64,000 bases of DNA from Nocardia bovistercoris (GCF_015674855.1 NZ_JADMLG010000013.1:63317-127316); one strand, 5' to 3'; shown: positions 49,415-57,849, numbered from the stretch's first letter. The notes: generated from the letters alone by a model not told the origin. Program-made: numbers and translations.

Positions 49415-49504
49415 TGCTCTTCGTTCCCGATATCGCAGAGCGACGCCGTCGAGCGGGGTCCCCGCCCGCCTCGCGTGCCGCCACACCGGTCCCGACCGGA
49501 CGGT

Positions 49505-49510
49505 TAAGCT
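49505..49510 (+). promoter_or_regulatory. -10 hexamer for leaderless gcvT transcript
   Basis: TAAGCT, 6 nt before GTG 49517. pepA and gcvT thus have back-to-back leaderless promoters in a 114-bp gap. Confidence 0.55.
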
Positions 49511-49516
49511 CGGCGC

Positions 49517-50617
49517 GTGACCGAGACGAAGCCGAGGCGAGGGCCGATCCACGATGTGCACGTCGAGTCCGGGGCGAGTTTCGCGCCGTTCGGCGGCTGG
49601 GAGATGCCGGTGTCGTACGCGGGCACGGTCGGCGAACACCGCGCGGTGCGCGCCGCGGTCGGGCTGTTCGACGTGAGTCACCTCGGGAAGGCGACGGTCG
49701 CCGGTCCCGGCGCCGCGGAATTCGTGAACGCGGCGCTGACCAACGATCTCGGCAAGATCCGGCCGGGCAAGGCCCAGTACACGCTGTGCTGCACCGAGGA
49801 CGGCGGCGTCGTCGACGACCTGATCGCCTACTTCGTCGGACCGGAGGAGATCTTCCTCGTACCCAATGCCGCCAATACCGCCGCGGTGGTCGACCTGCTG
49901 CGCGCCGCGGCGCCCGACGGCGTCACGGTCACCGACCAGCACGCCGACTACGCGGTGTTCGCGGTGCAGGGACCGCTGTCGTCCGAGGTCGTCGGCGGGC
50001 TCGGACTGCCGACCGACCTCGAGTACATGGCTTACGCGGACGCCGAATGGGAAGGGCGCCCGGTGCGCGTGTGCCGCACCGGCTACACCGGCGAACACGG
50101 CTACGAACTGCTGCCGCGCTGGGCCGAGGCCGAACCCCTGTTCCGCGCCCTGTTGGACCGGGTGCGCGCGGCGGGCGGCCAACCCGCAGGCCTCGGCGCG
50201 CGCGACACGCTGCGCACCGAGATGGGCTATCCGCTGCACGGCCACGAACTCGGCCCCGACATCACCCCCGTGCAGGCCCGCTGCGGTTGGGCGGTCGGCT
50301 GGAAGAAGCAGGCGTTCTGGGGCAAGGCCGCGCTGGAGCGGGAGAAGTCCGCCGGTCCGCGCCGAATCGTGACCGGACTCAAAGCCCTCGACCGTGGCGT
50401 GCCGCGCGCCGGGCAGGCCGTGCTGCGCGACGGAGCGCCGATCGGGCAGACCACCTCGGGCACCTTCTCGCCCACCCTCGAAGTCGGCATCGCCCTCGCG
50501 CTGCTCGACACCGCCGCCGACCTGACTCCCGGCGACGAGGTCGAGGTGGACGTACGCGGTCGCCGCCTGCGCTGCGAGGTGGTGCGGCCGCCGTTCGTGG
50601 CCGCGCACACGTCCTGA
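49517..50617 (+). CDS. gcvT: glycine cleavage system T protein (aminomethyltransferase)
   Basis: Transfers the methylene group from H-protein-bound aminomethyl to tetrahydrofolate. 366 aa. Seen: FAPFGGWEMPVSYAG near the N-terminus, VGLFDVSHLGKATVAGPGA, GYTGEHGYELL, GLGARDTLRTEMGYPLHGHEL and the C-terminal barrel with TSGTFSPTLEVGIALALLD. H and P proteins are not in this window. As in M. tuberculosis it sits between pepA and ilvE. Works with lipoylated H protein, so it also depends on the lip genes nearby. Confidence 0.96.
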   Translation: MTETKPRRGPIHDVHVESGASFAPFGGWEMPVSYAGTVGEHRAVRAAVGLFDVSHLGKATVAGPGAAEFVNAALTNDLGKIRPGKAQYTLCCTEDGGVVDDLIAYFVGPEEIFLVPNAANTAAVVDLLRAAAPDGVTVTDQHADYAVFAVQGPLSSEVVGGLGLPTDLEYMAYADAEWEGRPVRVCRTGYTGEHGYELLPRWAEAEPLFRALLDRVRAAGGQPAGLGARDTLRTEMGYPLHGHELGPDITPVQARCGWAVGWKKQAFWGKAALEREKSAGPRRIVTGLKALDRGVPRAGQAVLRDGAPIGQTTSGTFSPTLEVGIALALLDTAADLTPGDEVEVDVRGRRLRCEVVRPPFVAAHTS

Positions 50618-50683
50618 GCCTGTCTCCGCGACCGCGCGCGGGTTTCGTGACCAACGCGAGCAACACCGGAATTCGGTGCCGGA

Positions 50684-50689
50684 TAGGAT
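50684..50689 (+). promoter_or_regulatory. -10 hexamer for leaderless ilvE transcript
   Basis: TAGGAT, 7 nt before ATG 50697. It favours this ATG over the in-frame ATG 50691 and GTG 50676. Confidence 0.6.
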
Positions 50690-50696
50690 CATGCCC

Positions 50697-51797
50697 ATGA
50701 CCGTTGCCGCACAGTTCACCCGTATCGCTCATCCTGCGCCCACCCCGGCGCAGCGGGTACAGGAGATCCTGGCGGCGCCCGGTTTCGGCCGGTTCTTCAC
50801 CGACCACATGGTGTCCATCGACTACACCGAGGACCGAGGCTGGACCAACGCGCGCATCGAGCCGTACGCGCCGCTCGCCATGGACCCGGCAACCATGGTC
50901 TTCCACTACGGCCAAGCCATCTTCGAGGGCCTCAAGGCATACCGCCAGAGCGACGGCAGCGTCTCCTGCTTCCGCATAGACGCCAACGCCGCCCGCTTCG
51001 CTCGCTCCGCGCGCCGCATGGCGATGGCGGAACTGCCCGAGGACCTGTTCATCGAATCCGTGCGGCAACTGCTCGAAGTGGACCGAGGCTGGGTCCCCGA
51101 AGCGGGCGGCGAGGAGTCGCTCTACCTGCGCCCTTTCATGTTCGCCACCGAAGCGGGCCTCGGCGTGAAACCCGCCGCCTCCTACAAATACCTCCTCCTC
51201 GGTTCCCCTGCGGGCGCCTACTTCCCGCGCGGCGTGAAACCGGTCCGCGTATGGCTGTCCACCGAATACGTCCGCGCCGCCCCCGGCGGCACCGGCGAGG
51301 CGAAAGTAGCGGGCAACTACGCGGCATCCTTGCTCGCCCAGGCCCAAGCCTCGGAAAAAGGCTGCGACCAGGTCGTGTGGCTCGACGCCTGCGACCGCCG
51401 CCACGTCGAAGAAATGGGCACCAACAACCTCTTCTTCGTCTTCGGCTCCGGCTCCGAAGCCCGCCTGGTAACCCCCGAACTCTCCGGCTCACTCCTCCCC
51501 GGCATCACCCGCGACTCGCTGCTGACCCTTGCCGCCGACTCCGGCTACCCCGTGGAAGAACGCAAGATCTCGGTGGAGGAATGGCGAACAGGCGCCGAAT
51601 CCGGCGCCATCACAGAGGTCTTCGCCTGCGGCACCGCGGCGGTGATCACCCCCGTAGGCTGGGTCCGCTCCACCGAAGGCGAATTCACCATAGGCGGCGG
51701 CGAACCCGGCGAAGTAACCATGGCCCTCCGCGACACCCTGACCGGAATCCAAAGAGGCACCTTCGCCGACATCCACGGCTGGATGCGCTCGATGTAA
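50697..51797 (+). CDS. ilvE: branched-chain amino acid aminotransferase
   Basis: PLP enzyme for the last step of Val, Leu and Ile synthesis. 366 aa. Class IV features: FHYGQAIFEGLKAYR, RFARSARRMAMAELP, YLRPFMFATE, GEAKVAGNYAAS with the PLP lysine at position 203, EEMGTNNLFFVFG, LLPGITRDSLLTLA and CGTAAVITPVG. Start chosen by the leaderless hexamer. Converges on an MBL-fold gene; no strong terminator was seen in the 116-bp gap. Confidence 0.96.
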   Translation: MTVAAQFTRIAHPAPTPAQRVQEILAAPGFGRFFTDHMVSIDYTEDRGWTNARIEPYAPLAMDPATMVFHYGQAIFEGLKAYRQSDGSVSCFRIDANAARFARSARRMAMAELPEDLFIESVRQLLEVDRGWVPEAGGEESLYLRPFMFATEAGLGVKPAASYKYLLLGSPAGAYFPRGVKPVRVWLSTEYVRAAPGGTGEAKVAGNYAASLLAQAQASEKGCDQVVWLDACDRRHVEEMGTNNLFFVFGSGSEARLVTPELSGSLLPGITRDSLLTLAADSGYPVEERKISVEEWRTGAESGAITEVFACGTAAVITPVGWVRSTEGEFTIGGGEPGEVTMALRDTLTGIQRGTFADIHGWMRSM

Positions 51798-51913
51798 GAG
51801 CACTCGGCGCCCCCGAGCCGAACCACCCCGCTCTACCAGGAGACACTCGGTAAACCGACCCACTCACCCGTTCGTCGGCGAGCATCCATCGCGAAGAGCC
51901 GCGCCCGAAATCC

Positions 51914-52627
51914 TCACCCCGGCATCAACATCCGCCACTGCTCAATGGTCTGCGGCCGCATGACATAATTGTTCTCCCGAACCACAGCCAACGGCGCACT
52001 CGGCTCATCGGAATACCAATGCCCCGGATAAACCACCGGATTACCTTCCAGCCTGGCCAAATTCCGCAAACTCCGAAACATCGCGTCCACATCCCCACCG
52101 GGAAAATCGGTACGCCCACACCCGTCGATGAACAGCGTATCCCCGGCGATCAACCGATTGTCGACCAGAAAGCACTGGCTCCCGGGCGTATGCCCCGGAG
52201 TATGCAGCAACTCGATATCGAACGCCCCGACGGAAACGGTGTCGCCGTGCTCGTGCCCGGTGAGCTCCCCGCGCGAAATCCCGGTGACATTGGCCACCCA
52301 GTCCAATTCGGCCGCGTTCACGTGCACGGGCACGCTGACATTCTCCAGCAACTCGGCAACCCCACCGAGCGTGAACCCCATCATGGTGCCGCCGACATGG
52401 TCGGGATGATGGTGGGTGGCGAGCACGCCGGTGAGCCGCAGCCCGTCCTGTTCGGCGACCGCGACCAGATCCGAGGCCGCGTACGCCGGGTCGACCACGA
52501 CGCATTCGCCCGTCTCCCGATCGCCGACGAGGTAGGCGAAGTTGCGCATCTGTGTCGCGATGGGATCGCCGACGGCGTAGTCACGTCCGGACAGCAGTTG
52601 GCGGAAGTACAGGCGCTCGGAAGACAT
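51914..52627 (-). CDS. metallo-beta-lactamase fold hydrolase (glyoxalase II-like)
   Basis: 237 aa. Dinuclear zinc motif ATHHHPDHVGG (HxHxDH), further ligands in LLHTPGHTPGSQCFLV, IAGDTLFIDGCGRTDFPGG and YPGHWYSDEP. The domain is preceded by NFAYLVGDRETGECVVVDPAY. Closest to hydroxyacylglutathione hydrolase/persulfide dioxygenase-like proteins; without the C-terminal substrate domain the substrate is uncertain (mycothiol or bacillithiol conjugates would fit the organism but this is inference). Leaderless start, TAAGGT 7 nt before ATG 52627. Confidence 0.88.
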   Translation of the reverse strand: MSSERLYFRQLLSGRDYAVGDPIATQMRNFAYLVGDRETGECVVVDPAYAASDLVAVAEQDGLRLTGVLATHHHPDHVGGTMMGFTLGGVAELLENVSVPVHVNAAELDWVANVTGISRGELTGHEHGDTVSVGAFDIELLHTPGHTPGSQCFLVDNRLIAGDTLFIDGCGRTDFPGGDVDAMFRSLRNLARLEGNPVVYPGHWYSDEPSAPLAVVRENNYVMRPQTIEQWRMLMPG

Positions 52628-52634
52628 GCATCTC

Positions 52635-52640
52635 ACCTTA
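52635..52640 (-). promoter_or_regulatory. -10 hexamer for leaderless MBL-fold gene
   Basis: TAAGGT on the reverse strand, 7 nt before ATG 52627. Confidence 0.55.
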
Positions 52641-52676
52641 TGCGGTGACTGAGACGGCAGGCAGACCGGTGCCGTG

Positions 52677-52708
52677 ACCCACGAAAATCGACCGGTTTCA
52701 TTGTGGGT
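52677..52708. terminator. inverted repeat after cobS
   Basis: ACCCAC and GTGGGT arms with inner AAA/TTT complementarity, 40 bp beyond the cobS stop. A modest candidate for the cobS terminator. Confidence 0.35.
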
Positions 52709-52747
52709 TCCGACAAACACGGTGTCCGATGCCGCCCGCTGAGCCGG

Positions 52748-53500
52748 TCAGGGGTCGAGGGAGAACCCGAGCGCCGCGACCGCGACGGAGATCTCGACGA
52801 CGGCGCCGAGCACATCGCCGGACAACCCGCCGAACCGCCGCACGGTGTGCCGGACCAGTACCGCGACCGCCGCGACCGCCGCGACCACCGCGACGGGACC
52901 GAGCCAGATCAGCGCAGGCACCGCGAACACCGCGCCGACCAGCGCGGCGAGCGTCCAAGCCGCGCCGACGAGCGGCGCCTGCGTCCCCGCGACGAGCGCC
53001 CCGAAACCCGTTCCCGGCGCGGCGGATACGCCCCGACGGCAGGCCAGGACGGTCATCGCCCGCCCGACGGCCACCGCGAGTCCGAGCGCGAACCATCGGC
53101 CGTCGGCGGCGAGCGCGGCGAACGCGACGGCCTGCACACCCACCGCGAACACGATCGCGGTGACACCGAACGGCCCGGCCGCGCCCCCTTTCATGATCTC
53201 CCTCGCCCGTTCCGGCGGCCCGTAGCTGCCGAGCCCGTCCGCGGTGTCGGCGAGCCCGTCCAGATGCATGCCCCTGGTCGCCAGCGCCAACGCACCCACC
53301 GTGAGCAGCCCCGCCATCGGAGCTCCCGCGCCGATCCGCTGCGCCGACCACGCCACCGCGACCGCGCCGACTCCGAGCAGTACCCCGACGACCGGCGCAA
53401 GCGCGATCGCCCGCCCCGCCGCCCGCCGGTCCACATCGGACGGACCGCGCACGGGGAGCACCGTCAACCAGGACAGCGCCAGCCGCAGCCCGCTCACCAT
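52748..53500 (-). CDS. cobS: adenosylcobinamide-GDP ribazoletransferase (cobalamin synthase)
   Basis: Integral membrane enzyme joining adenosylcobinamide-GDP and alpha-ribazole to finish adenosylcobalamin. 250 aa with multiple hydrophobic helices. Signature near the N-terminus: GLRLALSWLTVLPV, and GMHLDGLADTADGLGSYGPPERAREIMKGGAAGPFGVTA, the conserved Asp-rich substrate site. Follows cobT on the same strand but with a 343-bp gap, so it may have its own promoter. cobU and cobT, its pathway partners, are the next two upstream genes. Confidence 0.95.
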   Translation of the reverse strand: MVSGLRLALSWLTVLPVRGPSDVDRRAAGRAIALAPVVGVLLGVGAVAVAWSAQRIGAGAPMAGLLTVGALALATRGMHLDGLADTADGLGSYGPPERAREIMKGGAAGPFGVTAIVFAVGVQAVAFAALAADGRWFALGLAVAVGRAMTVLACRRGVSAAPGTGFGALVAGTQAPLVGAAWTLAALVGAVFAVPALIWLGPVAVVAAVAAVAVLVRHTVRRFGGLSGDVLGAVVEISVAVAALGFSLDP

Positions 53501-53843
53501 CGCGAACGCTCGCCGAGTGCGCGGTGCCGGTCGCCGTCGCGCCGTCGCACACCGGAATGCGCAACGGCCGTGCGGGCCGTGGTGTCACCGCTGTCGAGCG
53601 GAGGTCGTGGTGTGGAAGCGCGGCGCGCGGGGGTCGCGAGGTTTCGAGTCGAACATCTCCCGAACGCCTGCCCGCGCTGTTCCGGATGTGCGGCGGTCCA
53701 GGCGCCCGCGCGCAAGTGTCGTGACGTAATGGTGTGGCGCAGTGCGATGACGCGGTTCCGCGAAGATGGTCGGCATTCCGTGGCGATGCCGAACCGCGTG
53801 ATCGCGGTCGGTGGACAAGCCGCGAGCATCTCCCGCGACGGGG
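53501..53843. other. intergenic between cobT and cobS
   Basis: No credible gene in six frames and no cobalamin riboswitch (no B12-box-like element was seen). A short dyad CGGCAT-n9-ATGCCG around 53770-53790 lies just past the cobT stop and may end that transcript. Confidence 0.4.
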
Positions 53844-54932
53844 TCATTTGGTGAGGTTCGGGCGGGCGGTGTCCGACTCGTTCTCCGGGGTCTGCGCGGT
53901 GCTCACGCCCGCTTCGTCGAAGGTCGACATCTGGGCGAGGGTGGCGACCGCCGCGCGCAGGATCGGCAGGGCGGTGAGGGCGCCGGATCCTTCGCCGAGG
54001 CGCATCGACAGGTCGATGACCGGGTCGAGGCGCAGGTGGGTCAGGGCGAGGGTGTGGGCGGGCTCGGTGGAGCGGTGCCCGGCCAGCCACCAGGCGCGGG
54101 CGCCCTCGGCGAGATCCTCGGCGACCAAGGCGGCGGCGGTGACCACGACACCGTCGAGCAGGACCGGGGTGCGTCGGTGCGCGGCTTGGGCGAGGAAACC
54201 CGCCATGGCGGCGAAATCCGCGCCCGCGGCCACGCGGAGGAGTTCGACCGGATCCTTGGCGACGCGGCGGGCGCGGCGCATGGCGTCGCGGATGGCGGCG
54301 ACCTTGCGGGACCAGCCCGCGTCGTCAACGCCGGTGCCGCGGCCTACGGCGCGCACCGGTTCGGTGTCGGTGAGGGTGGCGATGAGGACGGTGGCTGGGG
54401 TGGTGTTGCCGATTCCCATGTCGCCCGCTATCAGGAGGTCGGCGCCCGCGTCGATCTCCTCGTCGGCGATGGCGCGGCCCGCGGTGAGCGCGGCGGTGAC
54501 CTCTTCGGCGGTGAGGGCGTCCTCGCGGTCGATCGAACCGCTGGCTCGGCGGACCTTGTGGGTGGACACCGCCGGGTCGGTGTCGGCGTCCACGGCTATG
54601 TCGACCACGCGCACCGTCGCGTCCGCGACCGTCGCGAGGATATTGACGGCGGCGCCGCCCGCGAGGAAGTTCGCGACCATTTGCGCGGTCACCTCCGACG
54701 GGTACGCCGATACGCCGTGGCGGGCTACGCCGTGGTCGCCCGCGAAGACCACCACGCGGGGACGGGTGAACTGGCGTGGCGGGCAGGCGCCTTGGCAGGC
54801 CGCTATCCAGTTTCCGAGGGCTTCGAGGCGGCCGAGGGCTCCGGCGGGCTTGGTCAGGCGTGACTGGCGCTGTTCGGCTGCTGTGCGGTAGGCCGCGTCG
54901 GGGGGAGCGACTGGTCCGAAGCCGTGTGTCAC
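53844..54932 (-). CDS. cobT: nicotinate-nucleotide--dimethylbenzimidazole phosphoribosyltransferase
   Basis: Makes alpha-ribazole-phosphate from dimethylbenzimidazole and nicotinate mononucleotide. 362 aa. Seen: LTKPAGALGRLEALGNWIAACQG, VVVFAGDHGVARHGVSAYP, LLIAGDMGIGNTTPAT, VGRGTGVDD and the C-terminal ALTHLRLDPVIDLSMRLGEGSGA holding the catalytic Glu. GTG start with GAGG upstream. A 115-bp gap separates it from cobU on the same strand. Confidence 0.95.
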   Translation of the reverse strand: MTHGFGPVAPPDAAYRTAAEQRQSRLTKPAGALGRLEALGNWIAACQGACPPRQFTRPRVVVFAGDHGVARHGVSAYPSEVTAQMVANFLAGGAAVNILATVADATVRVVDIAVDADTDPAVSTHKVRRASGSIDREDALTAEEVTAALTAGRAIADEEIDAGADLLIAGDMGIGNTTPATVLIATLTDTEPVRAVGRGTGVDDAGWSRKVAAIRDAMRRARRVAKDPVELLRVAAGADFAAMAGFLAQAAHRRTPVLLDGVVVTAAALVAEDLAEGARAWWLAGHRSTEPAHTLALTHLRLDPVIDLSMRLGEGSGALTALPILRAAVATLAQMSTFDEAGVSTAQTPENESDTARPNLTK

Positions 54933-55047
54933 TGTGGAGCCTCTCGGTCGGGGCAGGTTTCATCGCCGCACATGCTTTGCGGATCAATCTTGCCCGCCTC
55001 GAGGATGGGCGCGAACACCTGGGCGGGGGTGGGGCGGTGCGGTGGGG

Positions 55048-55602
55048 CTACTTCAGGTGGAGGGGGAGGCCCGCGACTATCAGGACTGCCTTGTCGCAGG
55101 CGCGGGCCAGGTGTTGGTTGATGGTGCCGATCTCGTCGCGGAACAGGCGGCCCGAGCGGGTTGCCGGGATCACTCCCATGCCTACTTCCGGGCTGACTAT
55201 CACCAGGTGGCCCGGATAGGTTTCGACCGCGTCGATCAGGCGGTTCGCCTGGGGGGTTATGGTGCCGCGGGGGGCGTCCCAGGCGGCGTGGCGGTCCAGG
55301 CATGCGGTCAGCCAGGTGCCGATGTCGTCTATCAGGGTCGCGCCTTCGGTGGGGGTGGCGAGGACGTCGGCCGGGTCGGTGTTCTCCACGAGATGCCAGG
55401 TCGGGGGGCGGCGGTGGCGGTGGGCCTCGATGCGGGCCGCGAAGTCTCGATCGTCGGGGGCGGGGACGGCGGTCGCCACGTAGCGGACCGCTCCCGCTCG
55501 TGCGGCGAGTTCTTCGGCGTAGGCGGACTTTCCGGAGCGGGCGCCACCGAGGACGAGGATGCGTTGGGGGCGGTCCGGTCGGGGGGCGTCGACTTCTGAC
55601 AC
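55048..55602 (-). CDS. cobU: adenosylcobinamide kinase / GTP:adenosylcobinamide-phosphate guanylyltransferase
   Basis: Phosphorylates adenosylcobinamide and adds GMP, preparing the CobS substrate. 184 aa. P-loop ILVLGGARSGKSAYAEELA; YVATAVPAPDDRDFAARIEAHRHRRPPTWHLVE contains the guanylylated-His region; TLIDDIGTWLTACL and VIVSPEVGMGVIPATRSGRLFRDEIGTINQHLA are the remaining conserved blocks. Start GTG 55602 has TAGATT 7 nt upstream. First gene of the cobU-cobT-cobS series. Confidence 0.95.
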   Translation of the reverse strand: MSEVDAPRPDRPQRILVLGGARSGKSAYAEELAARAGAVRYVATAVPAPDDRDFAARIEAHRHRRPPTWHLVENTDPADVLATPTEGATLIDDIGTWLTACLDRHAAWDAPRGTITPQANRLIDAVETYPGHLVIVSPEVGMGVIPATRSGRLFRDEIGTINQHLARACDKAVLIVAGLPLHLK

Positions 55603-55609
55603 ACGCGGG

Positions 55610-55615
55610 AATCTA
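55610..55615 (-). promoter_or_regulatory. -10 hexamer for leaderless cobU transcript
   Basis: TAGATT on the reverse strand, 7 nt before GTG 55602. The preceding glxA-type gene ends at 55627, so the hexamer lies in a 24-bp gap. Confidence 0.55.
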
Positions 55616-55626
55616 CCAATCGTGTG

Positions 55627-56601
55627 TCACGCGGATTCGGGTCTTGCTCCGAAGCGGCGGCGGTATTCGGTCGGTGCGATGCCGACCAGTTTCTGGAAAT
55701 GGTGGCGCAGTAGTGCGCCGGAGCCGAAACCTGCTCTGGCTGCTATCTGTTCGAGTCCGAGATCCGACTCCTCCAGCAGTTGTTCGGCGAGTAGGACGCG
55801 CTGGTTGGTGAGCCATTTGACCGGTGTGGTGCCGGTTTCGGCGGCGAAGCGGCGGGCGAAGGTGCGGGTGGACATCATGGCGCGGGCGGCGAGGTCGTCC
55901 ACGGTGTGTTGGAGTTCGAGGTTTTCGCTCAACCAGTGCAGGATCTCGCCCAGTCCTTCGGATTCGCAGTCGGCTACCGGGCGTTCGATGAACTGGCGTT
56001 GTCCGCCGTCGCGTTGCGGCGGGACAACCATGCGGCGGGCGATGCCGTTGGCGGCGGCGCTGCCCAGTTCTCGGCGCACCAGGTGCAGGCAGGCGTCGAT
56101 GCCCGCGGCGGTGCCCGCGCTGGTGACGAGATTGCCCTCGTCGACGAACAACACGTCGGGGTCGACGGTGGCGGCGGGGAAGCGGGCGGCGAGTTGGTCC
56201 ACGTATTTCCAGTGGGTGGTGCAGGTACGTCCGTCGAGCAGGCCCGCCGCGCCCGCCATGAACGCGCCGGAGCAGACCGTGAGGATTGTCGCGCCCGCCG
56301 CGGCGGCGGCGCGCACGGCGTCGACCACGGGTGTGTTGGCGGGATCGTCGATGCCGGAGACGTGGAAGGCCGCGATGGCGACGAGGTCGGCGTCGATCAC
56401 GTCGGCCAGTCCGTATTCGGGGGTGACGGTGACGCCGGGGGTGGTCGAGCGCAGCGGGCGGCCGGGTTCGGCGCCGCAGACGCGGAAATCGAAGGCGGGC
56501 AGTCCGTCCATGGTGCGGTCGAGGCCGAAGACCTCGCAGACGACGCCGAATTCGAACATGGCGAGCGGTTCGCTCAGCGCTACCGCGACCTTGGACAGCA
56601 T
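55627..56601 (-). CDS. GlxA-type regulator: DJ-1/PfpI domain plus AraC HTH
   Basis: 324 aa. Residues 1 to about 190 form a class I glutamine-amidotransferase-like (DJ-1/PfpI) domain with nucleophile elbow ILTVCSGAFMAGAAGLLDGRTCTTHW (Cys). The C-terminal AraC domain shows two HTHs: HTVDDLAARAMMSTRTFARRFAAETGTTPVKWLTNQRVLLAEQLLEESDLGLEQIAARAGFGSGALLRHHFQKLVGIAPTEYRRRF (quoted here only as its boundaries, about 215-318). Leaderless, TACCCT 6 nt before ATG. Repeated GGCAG/CTGCC half-sites upstream may be its operator. Effector unknown. Confidence 0.9.
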   Translation of the reverse strand: MLSKVAVALSEPLAMFEFGVVCEVFGLDRTMDGLPAFDFRVCGAEPGRPLRSTTPGVTVTPEYGLADVIDADLVAIAAFHVSGIDDPANTPVVDAVRAAAAAGATILTVCSGAFMAGAAGLLDGRTCTTHWKYVDQLAARFPAATVDPDVLFVDEGNLVTSAGTAAGIDACLHLVRRELGSAAANGIARRMVVPPQRDGGQRQFIERPVADCESEGLGEILHWLSENLELQHTVDDLAARAMMSTRTFARRFAAETGTTPVKWLTNQRVLLAEQLLEESDLGLEQIAARAGFGSGALLRHHFQKLVGIAPTEYRRRFGARPESA

Positions 56602-56607
56602 GGCACC

Positions 56608-56613
56608 AGGGTA
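56608..56613 (-). promoter_or_regulatory. -10 hexamer for leaderless GlxA-type regulator
   Basis: TACCCT on the reverse strand, 6 nt before ATG 56601. Confidence 0.55.
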
Positions 56614-56637
56614 GCTGGCCGGATTTTTGCGGATAAC

Positions 56638-56660
56638 GGCAGAACTGCCACTATCGGCAG
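56638..56660. promoter_or_regulatory. repeated GGCAG/CTGCC half-sites
   Basis: GGCAG-AA-CTGCC-ACTATC-GGCAG: two overlapping dyads sharing the central CTGCC, with a further ACTGCC at 56682. Lies between the GlxA-type regulator and the divergent small membrane gene, so it is a candidate operator. Confidence 0.45.
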
Positions 56661-56687
56661 GAAATTCATGGACGCAAAATTACTGCC

Positions 56688-56843
56688 ATGACCGCACTAC
56701 TGCTCGCCCTGCTCCTCACCGCCGCCTTCGCCACCGTGATCGTCCTCGGTCGCGGTCGATTCGGCTCGACCGATGTCGTCGACCGCGACGCCCAACGCCT
56801 GTGCGCCGAACTCACCGCCATGGGATCGGCCGATCATCGGTGA
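56688..56843 (+). CDS. 51-aa small membrane protein
   Basis: MTALLLALLLTAAFATVIVLGRGRFG is one transmembrane helix with a positive inside flank, followed by a short acidic/helical tail (STDVVDRDAQRLCAELTAMGSADHR). CAAAAT lies 7 nt before ATG 56688, fitting the leaderless pattern. Divergent from the GlxA-type regulator and followed by a strong terminator hairpin, which supports a real transcript. No homology recognised. A shorter or non-coding alternative cannot be excluded. Confidence 0.55.
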   Translation: MTALLLALLLTAAFATVIVLGRGRFGSTDVVDRDAQRLCAELTAMGSADHR

Positions 56844-56853
56844 CCCGAACGAA

Positions 56854-56918
56854 AGGGCCGCGGGTCCGTCCGTGAACGCACCCGAACCGGGTGTGCTGAC
56901 GAACGGACCCGCGGCCCT
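56854..56918. terminator. bidirectional terminator with nested hairpin
   Basis: Perfect 16-bp arms (AGGGCCGCGGGTCCGT and its complement at 56903-56918) enclose a second 6-bp hairpin (CACCCG/CGGGTG). It lies between the small membrane gene stop (56843) and the convergent DUF3043 stop (56933). Confidence 0.7.
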
Positions 56919-56932
56919 GTCCGGTGGCGAAC

Positions 56933-57604
56933 TCAGACCGCGTCGCCGGGTCCGACGCGCGGTTTCGGTGCGCGCATCTTGCGGATCTGCGAGGCGCGGA
57001 CGAACGCGTACCAGCCGAGTTTGAATCCGGAGTCGGCGCTGTCGGGATAGCGTTCGCGCACCCGGTTGTTGACGATGCGGCCGAGTACGAAGCCCTCGAT
57101 CGCCATGAACAGCATCATGACCAGCATGACCAAGGTCACCAGGGTCTGCAGGCGCGGCGCGGCGAACATCGAGAGGATCAGCACCAGAGCCATGGGCATG
57201 AACAGGCCGACCAGGTTGCGGCGGGCGTCGACCACGTCGCGCACATAGGCGCGCACCGGGCCCTGATCGCGCGGCAACAGATACTTGTCCTCACCAGCGA
57301 GCATCCGCGCGCGCCGGTCCTGCGCGGCGAGTTTGCGCTCGGCCGAGGCCGCCTTGCGGTCCTCCTTGGAGCCCTTGGTCGCCTTGCGCCGCGCTCTGGC
57401 CTCCTTGGCGGTCAGCGGCGCTGGTGCGACGGGGCCGCGGCGTTTGCCCTGCGCGTCACGGCGTTTCGGGGTGGGACGGCCTTTGCCGAGGGTGGCCGTA
57501 CTCGAATTTCGGGTGGTGGCTGCGGTCACGCCGCCGTTCGCGTCCGCCGTGCTGTCGGCGGTCGCGTCGGTGCTGCTGGACTCGCCGCGACGGAACAATT
57601 TCAC
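56933..57604 (-). CDS. DUF3043 membrane protein (Rv2206-like)
   Basis: 223 aa. The first ~110 residues are Ser/Thr- then Lys/Arg-rich (GKGRPTPKRRDAQGKRRGP, TAKEARARRKATKGSKEDRK), followed by DKYLLPRDQGPVRAYVRDVVDARRN, two membrane helices (LVGLFMPMALVLILSMFAA; TLVTLVMLVMMLFMAIEGFVLG) and a C-terminal VNNRVRERYPDSADSGFKLGWYAFVRASQIRKMRAP. Conserved in Mycobacteriales next to cobT and the HesB gene; function unknown. GTG 57604 preferred: TAGCCT lies exactly 7 nt upstream. An ATG eight codons earlier is upstream of that hexamer. Confidence 0.88.
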   Translation of the reverse strand: MKLFRRGESSSTDATADSTADANGGVTAATTRNSSTATLGKGRPTPKRRDAQGKRRGPVAPAPLTAKEARARRKATKGSKEDRKAASAERKLAAQDRRARMLAGEDKYLLPRDQGPVRAYVRDVVDARRNLVGLFMPMALVLILSMFAAPRLQTLVTLVMLVMMLFMAIEGFVLGRIVNNRVRERYPDSADSGFKLGWYAFVRASQIRKMRAPKPRVGPGDAV

Positions 57605-57611
57605 ACCGACC

Positions 57612-57617
57612 AGGCTA
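57612..57617 (-). promoter_or_regulatory. -10 hexamer for leaderless DUF3043 gene
   Basis: TAGCCT on the reverse strand, 7 nt before GTG 57604. Confidence 0.6.
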
Positions 57618-57849
57618 TTCGATGGCATACCGCGCGGGAAATGCGGTCGCCGTCGCGGTGTGTGACATGTCTCCGACGGGGTCCATCGGCAGCCGTGCGA
57701 ACGTGATCGGACCGGAGGTCGGGCGCGCGCGGCGGCGCGGAAGTGGCAAGATGGGGAATAGCAGCCCGCCGGGTGGTGTTGACGACTGTTGCTACCACGG
57801 AGCCGTGCGCTGTTCACGGGTTGACCACAGCTGTCCCTTAGGAGAGTCC

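Noticed and set aside
53501..53843. Cobalamin riboswitch between cobT and cobS
   Set aside because: No B12-box-like element or the expected long structured leader could be seen.
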